DNA of 64,000 nt. It comes from Sulfitobacter sp. OXR-159. Its GTDB lineage: Bacteria; Pseudomonadota; Alphaproteobacteria; Rhodobacterales; Rhodobacteraceae. The position numbers and the translations under genes are program-made. Below the pieces are notes generated by a model that was not told the origin of the DNA, did no database searches, and saw only the letters and a list, made by a program, of their open reading frames with translations. Below, piece after piece: positions 10,901 to 19,027 of the stretch (the stretch's first letter is position 1; every line of letters begins with the position of its first letter). Location: assembly GCF_034377145.1 (NCBI RefSeq), contig NZ_CP139711.1:62001-126000 (forward strand), in the 5' to 3' direction.

Positions 10901-11169
10901 AGCGTTTCTGCCGCTCGCCCTTTGGGAATGAAAAACTCACGCTTCTCCTTCTTGATGCGGTCGATCGCACCGTTTGGGGTAAACGTCGGTGTGGTAAAAA
11001 TGAACTCGAACTCTTTTAGTTCACTCAATTCCGTTTTCAGGGCATCGAATGCGTAAATAGAGAAGCACGCGGCGGCGACCCGAAATTTCGACGCGCCGGA
11101 CAGCTCGCTTTTCAGATCATCTCCCAGCAGCGTGGTTGTGTTGTCGACAATCCGCAAAAGTTCCCCCAT
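7897..11169 (-). CDS. SNF2/SF2 helicase with N-terminal PLD-like region
   Basis: 1090 residues. The first 160 residues resemble the phospholipase-D-like N-domain found on defence-associated helicases, but I see no intact HxK(x)4D motif, so it is probably non-catalytic. The helicase core has Walker A DSVGLGKTF (about 280-288), a DESH box (VVIDESHNF), motif III LSATPVNNR, and motif VI RIVQRFGRIDRIGS. A long acidic insert (about 640-690) lies between the two RecA lobes. It is the first gene of the five-gene operon and lies just after a candidate promoter. A role in DNA translocation for restriction or surveillance is likely by family and context; the exact function is unknown. Confidence 0.9.
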   Translation of the reverse strand: MGELLRIVDNTTTLLGDDLKSELSGASKFRVAAACFSIYAFDALKTELSELKEFEFIFTTPTFTPNGAIDRIKKEKREFFIPKGRAAETLSGSEFEIQLRNKMTQRAVARECANWIRKKARFKSNVTSAPMQQFGHVQRSETGAAYMPLSGFTAVDLGYQRGDAVSSYTQVMDEPQFAQTYLNLFDQIWNDEEKLRDVTAEVLEHIESVYQENPAERVYFMILFNLFSDFLSEIDEDVLPKDRTGYLESLVWQKLFNFQRDAAVGVINKLETYNGCILADSVGLGKTFTALAVVKYYELRNKDVLVLCPKKLADNWRNYNANLTTNIFAKDRFRYDVLCHTDLSRTSGESFGMRLDRVNWGNYDLVVIDESHNFRNNDVYKDRETRYQRLMNQVIKAGVKTKVLMLSATPVNNRFTDLRNQLALAYEGHSDALSKNLKTKTSVEEIFRRAQTAFNVWSNLPPDQRTPASILRALDFDFFELLDAVTIARSRKHIETFYDTADIGKFPTRLKPLSHHLPITHRDDVIGFNEIFAQLSDLKMAVYAPVNYIQPSRLKKYEDLYDTKTEGGKGTLKQADREKSLQALMTTNLLKRLESSVHAFRKTLGALSGNIGRTLDAIAQFEASGGAATVEDLDIDLEAVADEDDDFADFSVGKKIKIDLADMDVTAWKQELSVDKIIIDGLIAEMEKVTPEDDAKLQHLIAEIAGKMANPLNPGNRKVVVFTAYADTANYLFDQLAPHFAEAQNIHSGIVTGSGNPRTTLKKYYDFQSVLTLFAPRAKEKDKIMPDDPAELDILIGTDCISEGQNLQDCDYLINYDIHWNPVRIVQRFGRIDRIGSPNTQIQLSNYWPDISLDEYINLKERVENRMHIVDMAGTGEDNVLTSKSSDVAYRKDQLQRLQNEVIELEDVKTGISITDLGLNDFRMDLLNYLKTHDDLPRMPHGLHTVIPSDPKRGLHPGVIFTLRNIHDSVNVGQQNRLHPYYLIYIGQNGQIIADQTQVKRLLDLIRSGCKGVTQPIRDLCTAFNAETQDGRRMGTYSNLLNDAIRSMIEVKEERDIDSLFSGGHTTALTQTIAGLEDFELIAFIVVRDP

Positions 11170-11233
11170 AGGTCATATGTTCGGAAATGATGTCACACTA
11201 ACTCTCGCGGCAGAATGTGCAACGCTTTGAAAA

Positions 11234-11262
11234 TAAATGCGCAAAGCTGTTTACACTGCCAA
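11234..11262 (-). promoter_or_regulatory. Candidate promoter of the helicase-res operon
   Basis: On the minus strand TTGGCA (11257-11262) and CATTTA (11234-11239) are separated by 17 bases, about 65 bases upstream of the helicase ATG. The -10 match is poor. The 253-bp gap 11170-11422 holds nothing else I can recognise. Confidence 0.3.
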
Positions 11263-11422
11263 AAAGAATAACTCGGAGCCTTGGGCGAAGCCAAGCGTCA
11301 GCCCTTCTCCAAGCATTCGGCCATCGGCCACCCCATCACCTTAATCCACTACCTAAGCCCAGACTAGGATCGTAAGCGCTTCTTAAGCCTTGGTTTTTAT
11401 TTGTTTAATGATTTAGAAGTGG

Positions 11423-13360
11423 TCAGGCTGTACTAGTTCCGGCCAAGCCTGAGCTCCGTTGCCTACGACCAGATCGTGTTTTCTTTGGCTTTGCCCTGGC
11501 GGCTTCTGCGTATCCCTGTAGCGCGCCTGTATAGGTCTGGACCGCAGTCTCGAATTCCTTGTCGCCCATGGAGATCGCCGCGGGTGCTGCGGGTTCTGGT
11601 TGCTCGAGGGTGATTTTCTTCGGCCTGTTCGAGACTGGCGCTGCAGCAGGAGGATAGGGCAAGGCATGCCCTTGCCGTGCTTTGTCGATCTCCTCAAAAT
11701 GCCGGTCCGCATAGTAGCGGATGTGATCCGCCTTGATGGGATATTGCCCCTCGGGCAGGACAAGGACCTTGTCGAGCGGGAAACGCAGCAATTCAGCGGG
11801 GGATACAAGCGCCCTTTCTTCCGAGCGACGGCTGATATTTGCGCTCTCAGAGAGCTTGCGCACGGTTGCCTGTGATCTGGTCTTGCCCACGATCGTGCGC
11901 TTGCCGAGGGCTGCGGACAGCACGTCTGCGGTGCGATCATCCTGCGGGGTCATGTAGATCTGCACACCCGCACCGGCCTGCAGCGCGCGGCGGTCGGTTT
12001 CGCCATAGATGCCCTCAAGACCGGGGATCGACTGCGAGATGATAAAGAGCCGCCCGCCATAGGAGCGGATCGTCTTGATGCTCTGCAAGACCAGGGGTTG
12101 TTTGCCCAGTTGGTCGAATTCATCCATCAGGAACATGACGGGATGTGGCTCGTCCGGTCCGGGATGCGCGCGCTGCAGACATGCGATGGCATCGGCGAAC
12201 AGGAGCCGGATCAGGGGGGCCAGTGTTTTCAGGTGCTCCGGCTGCACGACAATATAGAGCGACTGTGGCTTTCGTCGGAACGTCCCGAAGTCGAAATCGC
12301 TTGCCTGTGTTGCCCGGTCCACCGCCGGATCGAGCCAAAGCTCCAATCCGGCCCCGCGGATCACACTGACATAGGAATCGAGAATCTTGTCCACTTCGTC
12401 GGCCATGCTCAGGAAAATCTCTGCCACCACCGGGTTCGCGGTCTGCATGGCGGCCCGTTTGTAGAATTCCTTTTTATTGCCGCCGCCAGTCATGATCCGC
12501 AGCGCCTCACCGATCGTCGGCTTGCCGGTCTCGATGGCATAGAGGCAAGACGCCACGAACAGGCTGCGTCCGGCCTGGAAAAAGCTCTGCGCGTTCACGC
12601 TTTCGACGATGAGGAACAAGTCCGCCATGGTGTTGACGGCGGTGTATTGCTGCTCGGGGCTGGGCAGATCGGCAATGCGCTGGAGAGGATTGAACCGGTG
12701 CGTGCGGGTCAGGACGGGCCCGTTCTTGCCCTCGGGCTGAACGTAGTCATAGGGCGAAAAGTACCAGACCTGATTGTTCAGCGCCTTTTGGCGGTGGATG
12801 GATGTCTTCTCGAAATTCTCGCCCTTGACGTCGAGGATCACGGCACTGCCCTGGAAGTGCAAAAGGTTCGGCAAAACGAAGCCTACCCCTTTGCCCCGGC
12901 CCGTTGGCGCGATCATCATTGCGTGTGGGAAGCGATCTGGCGTGGCCGACACGAAAGGCGCGCGGGACGCAGGTGACCCGAGCTTGCCGAACAGAAAGCC
13001 GTTCTGGGAAAGAGACGCAGACATACGGTTGCGGCGGAGCTCGGGACGCGACTGGAAATGCGCATCATCATAATCGGTGAGCGACCCGCGATGAACGGAT
13101 GTCGCTCCTGTCGCCGCCAGAAGCAGGGCAGGAAGTGCCGTGATGAGCCACGCAGTATGTTCCACCGCAGGGTTTGCCTTGACCCGTGGATCAGACAGAT
13201 TGAGCAGCCAAAGTTCGAAAATATCGAACCCACCCAGGTCTTCGCCAAATCGCGCCATCAGATAGAGCGTGGCGATCGCGGCACCGATCCAGGTGCCAAC
13301 ACCGAGACCGAGCAGGATGGCGATTGGATACCGCCAACGGCTTTCCATTGCATGCAGCAT
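11423..13360 (-). CDS. Type IV secretion coupling protein (VirD4/TraG family)
   Basis: 645 residues. Two N-terminal membrane segments (about 11-36 and 68-86) are followed by a cytoplasmic ATPase with Walker A APTGRGKG (151-158) and Walker B MFLMDEFDQL. This is the standard coupling-protein layout that docks the relaxase-DNA complex to the secretion channel at the inner membrane. The C-terminal 90 residues are Pro/Lys/Arg-rich and variable. It lies 12 bases after the relaxase stop in the same direction. No VirB channel genes are in the window, so the plasmid either carries them elsewhere or is mobilised in trans. An alternative start is the Met at residue 5 (13348). Confidence 0.94.
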   Translation of the reverse strand: MLHAMESRWRYPIAILLGLGVGTWIGAAIATLYLMARFGEDLGGFDIFELWLLNLSDPRVKANPAVEHTAWLITALPALLLAATGATSVHRGSLTDYDDAHFQSRPELRRNRMSASLSQNGFLFGKLGSPASRAPFVSATPDRFPHAMMIAPTGRGKGVGFVLPNLLHFQGSAVILDVKGENFEKTSIHRQKALNNQVWYFSPYDYVQPEGKNGPVLTRTHRFNPLQRIADLPSPEQQYTAVNTMADLFLIVESVNAQSFFQAGRSLFVASCLYAIETGKPTIGEALRIMTGGGNKKEFYKRAAMQTANPVVAEIFLSMADEVDKILDSYVSVIRGAGLELWLDPAVDRATQASDFDFGTFRRKPQSLYIVVQPEHLKTLAPLIRLLFADAIACLQRAHPGPDEPHPVMFLMDEFDQLGKQPLVLQSIKTIRSYGGRLFIISQSIPGLEGIYGETDRRALQAGAGVQIYMTPQDDRTADVLSAALGKRTIVGKTRSQATVRKLSESANISRRSEERALVSPAELLRFPLDKVLVLPEGQYPIKADHIRYYADRHFEEIDKARQGHALPYPPAAAPVSNRPKKITLEQPEPAAPAAISMGDKEFETAVQTYTGALQGYAEAARAKPKKTRSGRRQRSSGLAGTSTA

Positions 13361-13372
13361 GTTTTGAATCCT

Positions 13373-15247
13373 CTAGAGGCCGTAATCGCCACTGGTATCG
13401 TCCCGGTCGCGCCCCCGCTCCTCGGCGCGCTCGAAAGCCTCGATCCGGGTCCGGTAGGTGGCGGCTGGTTCGCTGTCGCGCCCGGTAATGTCATCGCCCG
13501 CATCCACTGCGGCGATGGCCTTTAGCTCCGAGAACACGGCTTGTCGCAGACCGGGGTCTTCGATGCGGTCCATGAGCGGATCGATCCGGCCAGCGGCCAG
13601 CTGATCCATATCCCCGTCGCGCAGGTCTTGCCGCACGTCGGAGATCAGCTTGTCCAGCGTGGCGATGTCGGCAAGGCGACTGCCCTGCCCCGCGTCGAGA
13701 ATGTCCTGACGCGCCAGATCCGCCAAAAGATCACGATCCATGTGCAGCCCCGCAAAAACATCATGCGCGCGCGCCTGCAGGTCACGTTCGAGCCGAAGCC
13801 AGTCCGAGCGCTCCTGGGCGTCCACTGGGCGTGAGGCTTCGAGTTGCGCCTCGCTGCGATGGGGTGCGGTGAAACGGGCAGCAACTTCTTCGATACTGCT
13901 GCCCGCCTCCTCGAGTCGTGCCTCCATCGGTGCCAGAACGCGCGCCAACTCCGCTCTGAAATGACCCAATGCAGCATCGGCCTCGGCGACGAGCGGATTG
14001 CCCTCCTCTGCTGCCCGTGCAGCCAGCCCCGCTATCCCCTGCACACTGTAGGGATCTCGCTCGGGCGATACCGATGAAGAATGATCCGCAAGAAAGTCGC
14101 GGCCCAGAAGCGTGCCCATTTCGCGGGCCTGCCCCGCAAAGAGCTGTTCCAGTTCGACCTTTTCGGCACCGGGAGCCATGTCCTGAATGGCGCTCCACGC
14201 GGTGTCGGCTTCCGCTTGCAATGTCTCGCGGGCGGCGATCAGACGACCGATCACATCCGCTCCGGCAGCGGGGATATCAACCCCTTCGGCAAACCCTTCT
14301 TTCACCGGCATTCCTTTCATCAAGTTGGTGGCGGCAAGCTCTGCGCCCTCCGCGATGCGCCCCATCCATCCATCCGGAGGGGTGTCGGCCTCCAGGCCCA
14401 TCCCCGCAAGTTGCGCCAGCTGCCGATACCCCTCGGCGTGTCTGCGTATCTCGGCCTCTCGCAGAGCGCGGCTTTCAGGATCCAGCGGGGCAACCACTGG
14501 CTCCCGTCCCTCCTTGCGGGCCGCCTGCAAATCAGTGTCCCGCGGGGCGTTTTCCATGATGCCTCGCGACAGACGGGAAGAGGCGTTCAGTACCAGCCCG
14601 TGCTCGCCCGCGATCTGCGCATGCAGCTCGCGCATCATGTCATAGCTGATCTCGGAATGGCGGCTGATCGAGAGGAACTTGCCGTCCTCCATCCCGACCT
14701 TGTCGACAAGAACATGGGCATGCACATGGTCTGTGTTGCAATGGAGGGCCGCCACATACCGATATCGATCCCGGTAATCCCCGCCGAACACCTCCTGCGC
14801 CCATTCGCGCGAGATGGCTTCCGCCAATTCCGCCTCGGTTCCCTTGGGAAAAGACAGGATGATGTGATCGGTATGACCCCGTTTCGGCGCCCCGCACCAG
14901 GAAGCACTCCAATCGGCAATGACATTTTCCATGCCGCGCTCGCCAAAGGCACGATCGATGCCGATCTGGTTCGACCAGGCTGCGACCCGCGCCTCGTCGC
15001 GCAGAATGTATTTCATCTGTCGGCGTAACTCTTTTGGCGAATGACACCCGCCCGTGCCGACCCGCTTCACCACGCTTTGCGGCACCCGCAGCGCGTTCCA
15101 GGACATTACCGCAACTGCCCCGCCGGACGTGCCACGCCGACGGCCCGACGATACGCGCGCTTCGCCTGCCATGGCTGCAGACCGCCGCCCCACATGAGGC
15201 AGAATCTCGCCCAATACCGCCTGCTGGAGGGTGCGTGTTTCAGCCAT
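13373..15247 (-). CDS. VirD2-like relaxase (MOB-type)
   Basis: 624 residues from the ATG at 15245-15247, which overlaps the mobC-like stop by eight bases. The metal-binding motif HCNTDHVHAHVLV is the HxDxxHxH signature of VirD2-like relaxases; a Tyr in the upstream YILRDEARV region may be the nicking residue. After about residue 250 the protein is a long helical, charged region that probably carries secretion signals. It would nick oriT, stay bound to the 5' end and be exported through the coupling protein encoded next. An upstream in-frame extension to 15418 exists, but the overlap and conserved start favour 15247. Confidence 0.9.
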   Translation of the reverse strand: MAETRTLQQAVLGEILPHVGRRSAAMAGEARVSSGRRRGTSGGAVAVMSWNALRVPQSVVKRVGTGGCHSPKELRRQMKYILRDEARVAAWSNQIGIDRAFGERGMENVIADWSASWCGAPKRGHTDHIILSFPKGTEAELAEAISREWAQEVFGGDYRDRYRYVAALHCNTDHVHAHVLVDKVGMEDGKFLSISRHSEISYDMMRELHAQIAGEHGLVLNASSRLSRGIMENAPRDTDLQAARKEGREPVVAPLDPESRALREAEIRRHAEGYRQLAQLAGMGLEADTPPDGWMGRIAEGAELAATNLMKGMPVKEGFAEGVDIPAAGADVIGRLIAARETLQAEADTAWSAIQDMAPGAEKVELEQLFAGQAREMGTLLGRDFLADHSSSVSPERDPYSVQGIAGLAARAAEEGNPLVAEADAALGHFRAELARVLAPMEARLEEAGSSIEEVAARFTAPHRSEAQLEASRPVDAQERSDWLRLERDLQARAHDVFAGLHMDRDLLADLARQDILDAGQGSRLADIATLDKLISDVRQDLRDGDMDQLAAGRIDPLMDRIEDPGLRQAVFSELKAIAAVDAGDDITGRDSEPAATYRTRIEAFERAEERGRDRDDTSGDYGL

Positions 15248-15788
15248 CGCGCTGCCCCTCCCCAACGTCCCGAAGATCGGACACCCGGACGAAGGACCCG
15301 CGCAGCGAGGCCGCGCGCAAAGCCTGCACGGCCCGAGCAACCTCTTCGGCCCGGTCCGCAAGCCGACCGACCATTGCCGCGTCGCGCGCGTTCCACCGCA
15401 GCTTGCCCGCATGGGCAAGCTTCAGCATCTGCACAAGATTGCGCGCCAAGGCATTGAGCTGATTGGCCGACGCCTTGAGCGCCGTGACCTCGTCCCGGCG
15501 AAACGCGACAATGCCGGATGACAGACGGATCATGTGCCGGAGCAAACCCGACGTGGTCATGCCCGTCTCAGCCACAAGCGCCTCGAATGCTTCAGCCTCA
15601 CGGGCGGACACCCGAACCTGCAGCACGCGGCCCTTTGTGGTTCGATCCGTCACCACACCGCGCGCCCGCACGCGGGCGACAGTGGGCCGGGAGCAGCCAA
15701 CACGCACGGCGATCTCCCCATCGCCAAGCCCTTGAGCAGCGAGCCGGAGAACCTCTTGTCGGGCTATGGTGGAGAGGCGTTTGGACAT
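15240..15788 (-). CDS. MobC-like relaxosome accessory protein
   Basis: 182 residues from the ATG at 15786-15788. The N-terminus (about 5-45) is a helix-turn-helix of the Hin/resolvase type (EIAVRVGCSRPTVARVRARG), followed by a ribbon-helix-helix/MobC-like section (LQVRVSAREAEAFEALVAETGMTTSGLLRHMI). MobC proteins bind and open oriT so the relaxase can nick. It overlaps the relaxase start by eight bases, and a long palindrome lies 16 bases upstream of its ATG, a likely binding or autoregulatory site. Having both an HTH and a MobC/RHH region is worth noting. Confidence 0.82.
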   Translation of the reverse strand: MSKRLSTIARQEVLRLAAQGLGDGEIAVRVGCSRPTVARVRARGVVTDRTTKGRVLQVRVSAREAEAFEALVAETGMTTSGLLRHMIRLSSGIVAFRRDEVTALKASANQLNALARNLVQMLKLAHAGKLRWNARDAAMVGRLADRAEEVARAVQALRAASLRGSFVRVSDLRDVGEGQRDG

Positions 15789-15803
15789 AGGCGGCAAGAT
15801 CTA

Positions 15804-15841
15804 TCATTAGATAGTTTTTGTAAACACGAAAACTCTAATGA
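15804..15841. promoter_or_regulatory. 38-bp palindrome upstream of mobC-like gene
   Basis: TCATTAGA (15804-15811) and TCTAATGA (15834-15841) are perfect inverted arms. Inside them GTTTTTGT and ACGAAAAC pair at 7 of 8 positions around AAAC. The AT-rich palindrome sits where a promoter or operator of the mobC-relaxase-T4CP operon would be, so it is a candidate operator or relaxosome-binding site. Confidence 0.5.
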
Positions 15842-15885
15842 GTCGCCGCACAAGTTTTGTCATACACAATACCGTTCCTGTCAAC

Positions 15886-15983
15886 GTCCCTTCGGTCCGT
15901 TGTCGCACCTTCGGTGATCAGCAGGCAGGGTCTTGGCCTTGCCTGCTGTAAACCCCACGCGACAACGAACAGACCGAAGGGAC
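15886..15983. repeat. Nested inverted repeats, candidate oriT region
   Basis: The outer arms 15886-15906 and 15959-15983 pair along GTCCCTTCGGTC and CGTTGTCGC, with four extra bases in the right arm. Within them CAGCAGGCA (15919-15927) and TGCCTGCTG (15940-15948) form a second perfect hairpin. The location, between divergent mobC/relaxase and virC1/virC2-like genes, is where the origin of transfer is expected in Ti-like systems. An ATCCTG resembling P-type nic sites lies at about 16022, but its flanks do not match well. Function is inferred from position. Confidence 0.45.
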
Positions 15984-16465
15984 ACCGCCTCCCCCGCGCC
16001 GCGATCCGGGACCCCGGCCCGGATCCTGAACAGGCGCGGGAATGACGTCGGCGCAGCCGACACGATATCCCTTCATTGGCGTTGAATGCTCAAAGGGGTT
16101 CTCCCGGAAGGAGAAGAAGACCTTGTGGGATTGGAACGCCTGCGCAGCACCGTGCGTATTACGTCGGCGCTGATACGGATAGTCGATGGTCAGGTGACCC
16201 GACACCTCGAAGGCTGATGGCAGCATTGGGAAATTGCCACAACGACGCGATGGCGAAAAGGATGGACGCTGCAATCACGGTCGGCGTGAGTGACCTGCTG
16301 ACCAATTGACCGAACGCGTACGCAGATGATCGCCAAAACAGCACATCGCCTCAGCAGATACACATCTGTCTGACCCAAAGGTTGAACGTCTGTATCGCGC
16401 AAGGTCTGGACGCCATCCCGAGGCATCGCCATAACGGCACAAAATATACGTTATGGAGACATTGA
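15984..16465. other. Non-coding gap upstream of the virC1-like gene
   Basis: I see no convincing gene here. The part next to the ATG at 16466 carries a Shine-Dalgarno-like GGAG (in TTATGGAGACATTGA). The rest may belong to the transfer origin or to the promoter region of the rightward pair. Confidence 0.4.
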
Positions 16466-17257
16466 ATGCTTGTTGTGACGGCCATCTCCGCGAAGGGCGG
16501 TTCGGGAAAGACAACTCTCATACAGATGCTTGCGTCCGCCATGCTGGCACGCGGCCGCCGTGTGCATGTCATGGATGCGGATGCTGACAAGCAGATCCTC
16601 GAATGGGAATCAAAAAGCGCGCGCGCCGACTTCGGTGATCTGCCACGCCTTCCATGGCCCACGGGCTTGACCGTGGCCGATGCCCCCGAGACCGTTGAAG
16701 GCCTTTACCACGCGCTGGACAGCTTTGAGGCTGAAGGTGTTGATCTGGTTCTGATCGACACCCGCCCCGGCGAGCACCCCGACACCGAAACACTGGCGCT
16801 GGCCTGCGACATGATCCTGGTGCCGGCCGTGCCGGTACAATCGGATTTCGTGGCGGCCCTGAAAACCCTGACATGGGTAATGCGCATGATCGAGACCCTC
16901 GGGCCGGATGACCCCGCCCCGCTGTTTTCCGCGGTATTGATGAACGCGGACAAACGCGCGATCGATTTCGTGACCGCAGGCGATGACTTTGAGCGTGATG
17001 CGGCAAGACGCAGGGTTCACCGGCAGGACCTTGAGGTCTTCGAGGTGATTTCAACCCTGCCGCTCCTACCAACGCCGGTGCCCCATCTCACTGCGATCCA
17101 GCGCATGCCGCTGACCGGGCCGCTGGGATACGTGCGGGACATTTATGAACAGGATCTTCGTCATCGGTTGCAGGCGGGGCATCTTTCCTCAGCCCTGACA
17201 CTGTGCCGCGATGTCCTTTGCGACATCGAGGCCATGGTGGATGCTGCCAATGGCTAG
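16466..17257 (+). CDS. ParA/VirC1-like ATPase
   Basis: 263 residues with a deviant Walker A KGGSGKTT near the N-terminus and VLIDTRPGEH as Walker B, as in ParA/MinD ATPases. It is not the RepA of the replicon, which is encoded at 55-56 kb. Its position next to mobilisation genes and overlap with a ribbon-helix-helix gene match VirC1, which recruits the relaxosome to the coupling protein in Agrobacterium. The spacing of the GGAG upstream supports the ATG at 16466. A solitary partition or MipZ-like role is the alternative. Confidence 0.85.
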   Translation: MLVVTAISAKGGSGKTTLIQMLASAMLARGRRVHVMDADADKQILEWESKSARADFGDLPRLPWPTGLTVADAPETVEGLYHALDSFEAEGVDLVLIDTRPGEHPDTETLALACDMILVPAVPVQSDFVAALKTLTWVMRMIETLGPDDPAPLFSAVLMNADKRAIDFVTAGDDFERDAARRRVHRQDLEVFEVISTLPLLPTPVPHLTAIQRMPLTGPLGYVRDIYEQDLRHRLQAGHLSSALTLCRDVLCDIEAMVDAANG

Positions 17258-17939
17258 GAAGATTCCAAACCGGTCCGGGACCGCTGTCTCGAACGAAGAC
17301 AGGCTGGCGCGGTCGCGGCAGTTCGCCACGAGCGCCACGAAATATGCCGCGTTCGATCAGAGTACGGCGGAAGCGGTCGCGACAGAAGGCCCAGCGGTAA
17401 AATCAGTGGTCAAGAATGAACCCCGGAAAGGGGAAAAGGCAGCCGCGGCTGAAACGGCGCGCATCAACTCGGGGGTATCCACCCAGCCGGTGGCGGATGA
17501 TGCTTGCAGCACTCGCACCGAAGGGCAGTCTCGAACCTATTACGTGCGCATCGGAGCTGAGGATCAGGCACGGATTGAGGCGCTGGCAGAACGATCTGGC
17601 CTTGATCCGGACTACGTTCGGCGTGCCTTGATCAAAGCGGTTCGCGCCCGCATGCAAAACCTGCGCGACACCGCGACCTGGCATGAGGTTGCCTCCGCTG
17701 CACGACCACGCCTGGCCGAGCCCAAAGGCACTGGTGCCCCCTTCATGAAATCGATGATCAGGCTCGACGCCGCCCATGTGGCGGCGCTGCAGACAAGCAT
17801 TGATGACCCGCTCAACGTCTATGGGGTGACGCAGCTGTTATCCGCCTTCGGTAAGGCGCTGCTGCACTCCGAGATCGAAGAACTCGCTCAAAAGATCAGC
17901 GGCATCGAAGCCCGGGCAGCGCGTCCTGATCCAGCGTAA
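17250..17939 (+). CDS. VirC2-like ribbon-helix-helix protein
   Basis: 229 residues from the ATG at 17250, overlapping the virC1-like stop by eight bases. The first 90 residues are low-complexity and basic. Two related DNA-binding segments follow: RTYYVRIGAEDQARIEALAERSGLDPDYV and, near residue 165-200, a second IRLDAAHVAALQ. This tandem RHH arrangement is that of VirC2, which binds the overdrive sequence beside the border/oriT. Its 3' end overlaps the convergent gene by 44 bases. Assignment rests on the architecture and the neighbouring virC1-like gene. Confidence 0.7.
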   Translation: MARKIPNRSGTAVSNEDRLARSRQFATSATKYAAFDQSTAEAVATEGPAVKSVVKNEPRKGEKAAAAETARINSGVSTQPVADDACSTRTEGQSRTYYVRIGAEDQARIEALAERSGLDPDYVRRALIKAVRARMQNLRDTATWHEVASAARPRLAEPKGTGAPFMKSMIRLDAAHVAALQTSIDDPLNVYGVTQLLSAFGKALLHSEIEELAQKISGIEARAARPDPA

Positions 17940-18348
17940 AGGCATCGCGTGCGGTCACGACAGCGATCTGACCGCCCGCCTCGATCATATCGATGAGCTG
18001 TGCCCATTCGGCAGGATCAGCATCCCGTTGCGTTGCGATCCCGTCCTGCACAGAAAAGGCAGCCTGCTCTCCGGTCGCCGCGAGAAAGACAATGCGTTGT
18101 GGCGCTTTGTCATCGCTGTGACGCGACAAAAAGTACGCATGGCTCTCGTTTGGGTTGTAGACACGGTCAGGATCGCAAACTAAGAGCAAGGTCCCGTCGT
18201 TTGCAGTCGCAGCATAGGTCTCCAGACCTCGCGACAAGCCGATCTCCCACTCGGCAGCGACAGCCGATGAAGCCGCGCCCAGAAAGAGCGCAATATGTAG
18301 AGGCCTGTAAAGCAAGTTACTAAACTCCGTTTTGTGTTGGCCAAGCAT
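17896..18348 (-). CDS. Predicted periplasmic protein of unknown function
   Basis: 150 residues from the ATG at 18346-18348. A signal peptide is visible (hydrophobic LHIALFLGAASSAVAA, cleavage probably before EWEIG), so the mature product is about 115 residues and exported. No family is recognised. It converges on the virC2-like gene with a 44-base overlap, and may belong to the transfer region. A GTG at 18375 could add nine residues. Confidence 0.6.
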   Translation of the reverse strand: MLGQHKTEFSNLLYRPLHIALFLGAASSAVAAEWEIGLSRGLETYAATANDGTLLLVCDPDRVYNPNESHAYFLSRHSDDKAPQRIVFLAATGEQAAFSVQDGIATQRDADPAEWAQLIDMIEAGGQIAVVTARDAFTLDQDALPGLRCR

Positions 18349-18418
18349 ATATAGGGACAGGCAGATACCTGCCACCTGATTACTGCGGCTCCGACCAAAT
18401 GGAGGTCAGGAGAAGAGC

Positions 18419-18598
18419 ATGAAGAAGTATGCGGGATACCCCGTCGAAGTCATTTGGACGACGGTAAACGGTGAAGACGTCGAGGTCGGCGTCGTATTCC
18501 AATGGAGCTGCGGCATGCGCCGTACCAGATGGTCCGATGACTTTGATCAGGCGGACGGCGCGAACCTGAGGTACGAGCCCTATGAGGACGCGGGATAG
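18419..18598 (+). CDS. Small protein of unknown function (59 aa)
   Basis: Reads ATG at 18419 to TAG at 18596-18598: 59 residues beginning MKKYAGYPVEVIWTT, acidic and rich in aromatic residues. A GGAGG with an additional AGAAG lies about 8-16 bases upstream, a good ribosome site. It is followed 160 bases later by another small rightward gene, and the two may be co-transcribed. No family recognised. Confidence 0.5.
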   Translation: MKKYAGYPVEVIWTTVNGEDVEVGVVFQWSCGMRRTRWSDDFDQADGANLRYEPYEDAG

Positions 18599-18757
18599 AC
18601 CGCCTCCAGCCCTAAAATGTTCGCAAGCGACCGGAGCAGGACACGATTGTGATCCGGGCCAATGACACCGAGAGAGGGAACACGCGGGGCAGAGATCGTT
18701 GCAAAGGCGACGACGGTTTGTAACGCTACCAAAGAAGACCGATAGGAGACCCATGAG

Positions 18758-19027
18758 ATGAAAGAGATTTTCAACGTTGGCGAGACAATCTTGCTGGACG
18801 GCGCGCCGCTTGCACTGGTGACCCCCGATGGCGTCAAGGCCTGGATTGAAGACGGCGTTCAGCACAGCTTTCGCTATGACCAAGTGCGCGATCCGCTCAG
18901 CGGCGAGATGAAATACCGCTGTCTCTACGAGAAGTACGGGTCGGATATGCCGTTCGTGCTGGTAGGCAACCCTGACAGTGAAGAAGGCGCGCACGTTATT
19001 CTGTTCGACCAGAAGCCAGACGCATAG
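18758..19027 (+). CDS. Small acidic protein of unknown function (89 aa)
   Basis: 89 residues starting MKEIFNVGETILLDG; soluble and mostly beta by appearance. TAGGAGA precedes the ATG at 18758 by about 8 bases. An ATG at 18753 is out of frame and stops at once. No family is recognised; context suggests a plasmid accessory gene downstream of the 59-residue gene. Confidence 0.55.
   Translation: MKEIFNVGETILLDGAPLALVTPDGVKAWIEDGVQHSFRYDQVRDPLSGEMKYRCLYEKYGSDMPFVLVGNPDSEEGAHVILFDQKPDA

Noticed and set aside
16016..16030. ATCCTG as a P-type nic site near the candidate oriT
   Set aside because: The hexamer fits, but flanking bases differ from known nic consensus and it lies outside the inverted repeats; too weak to call a nick site.
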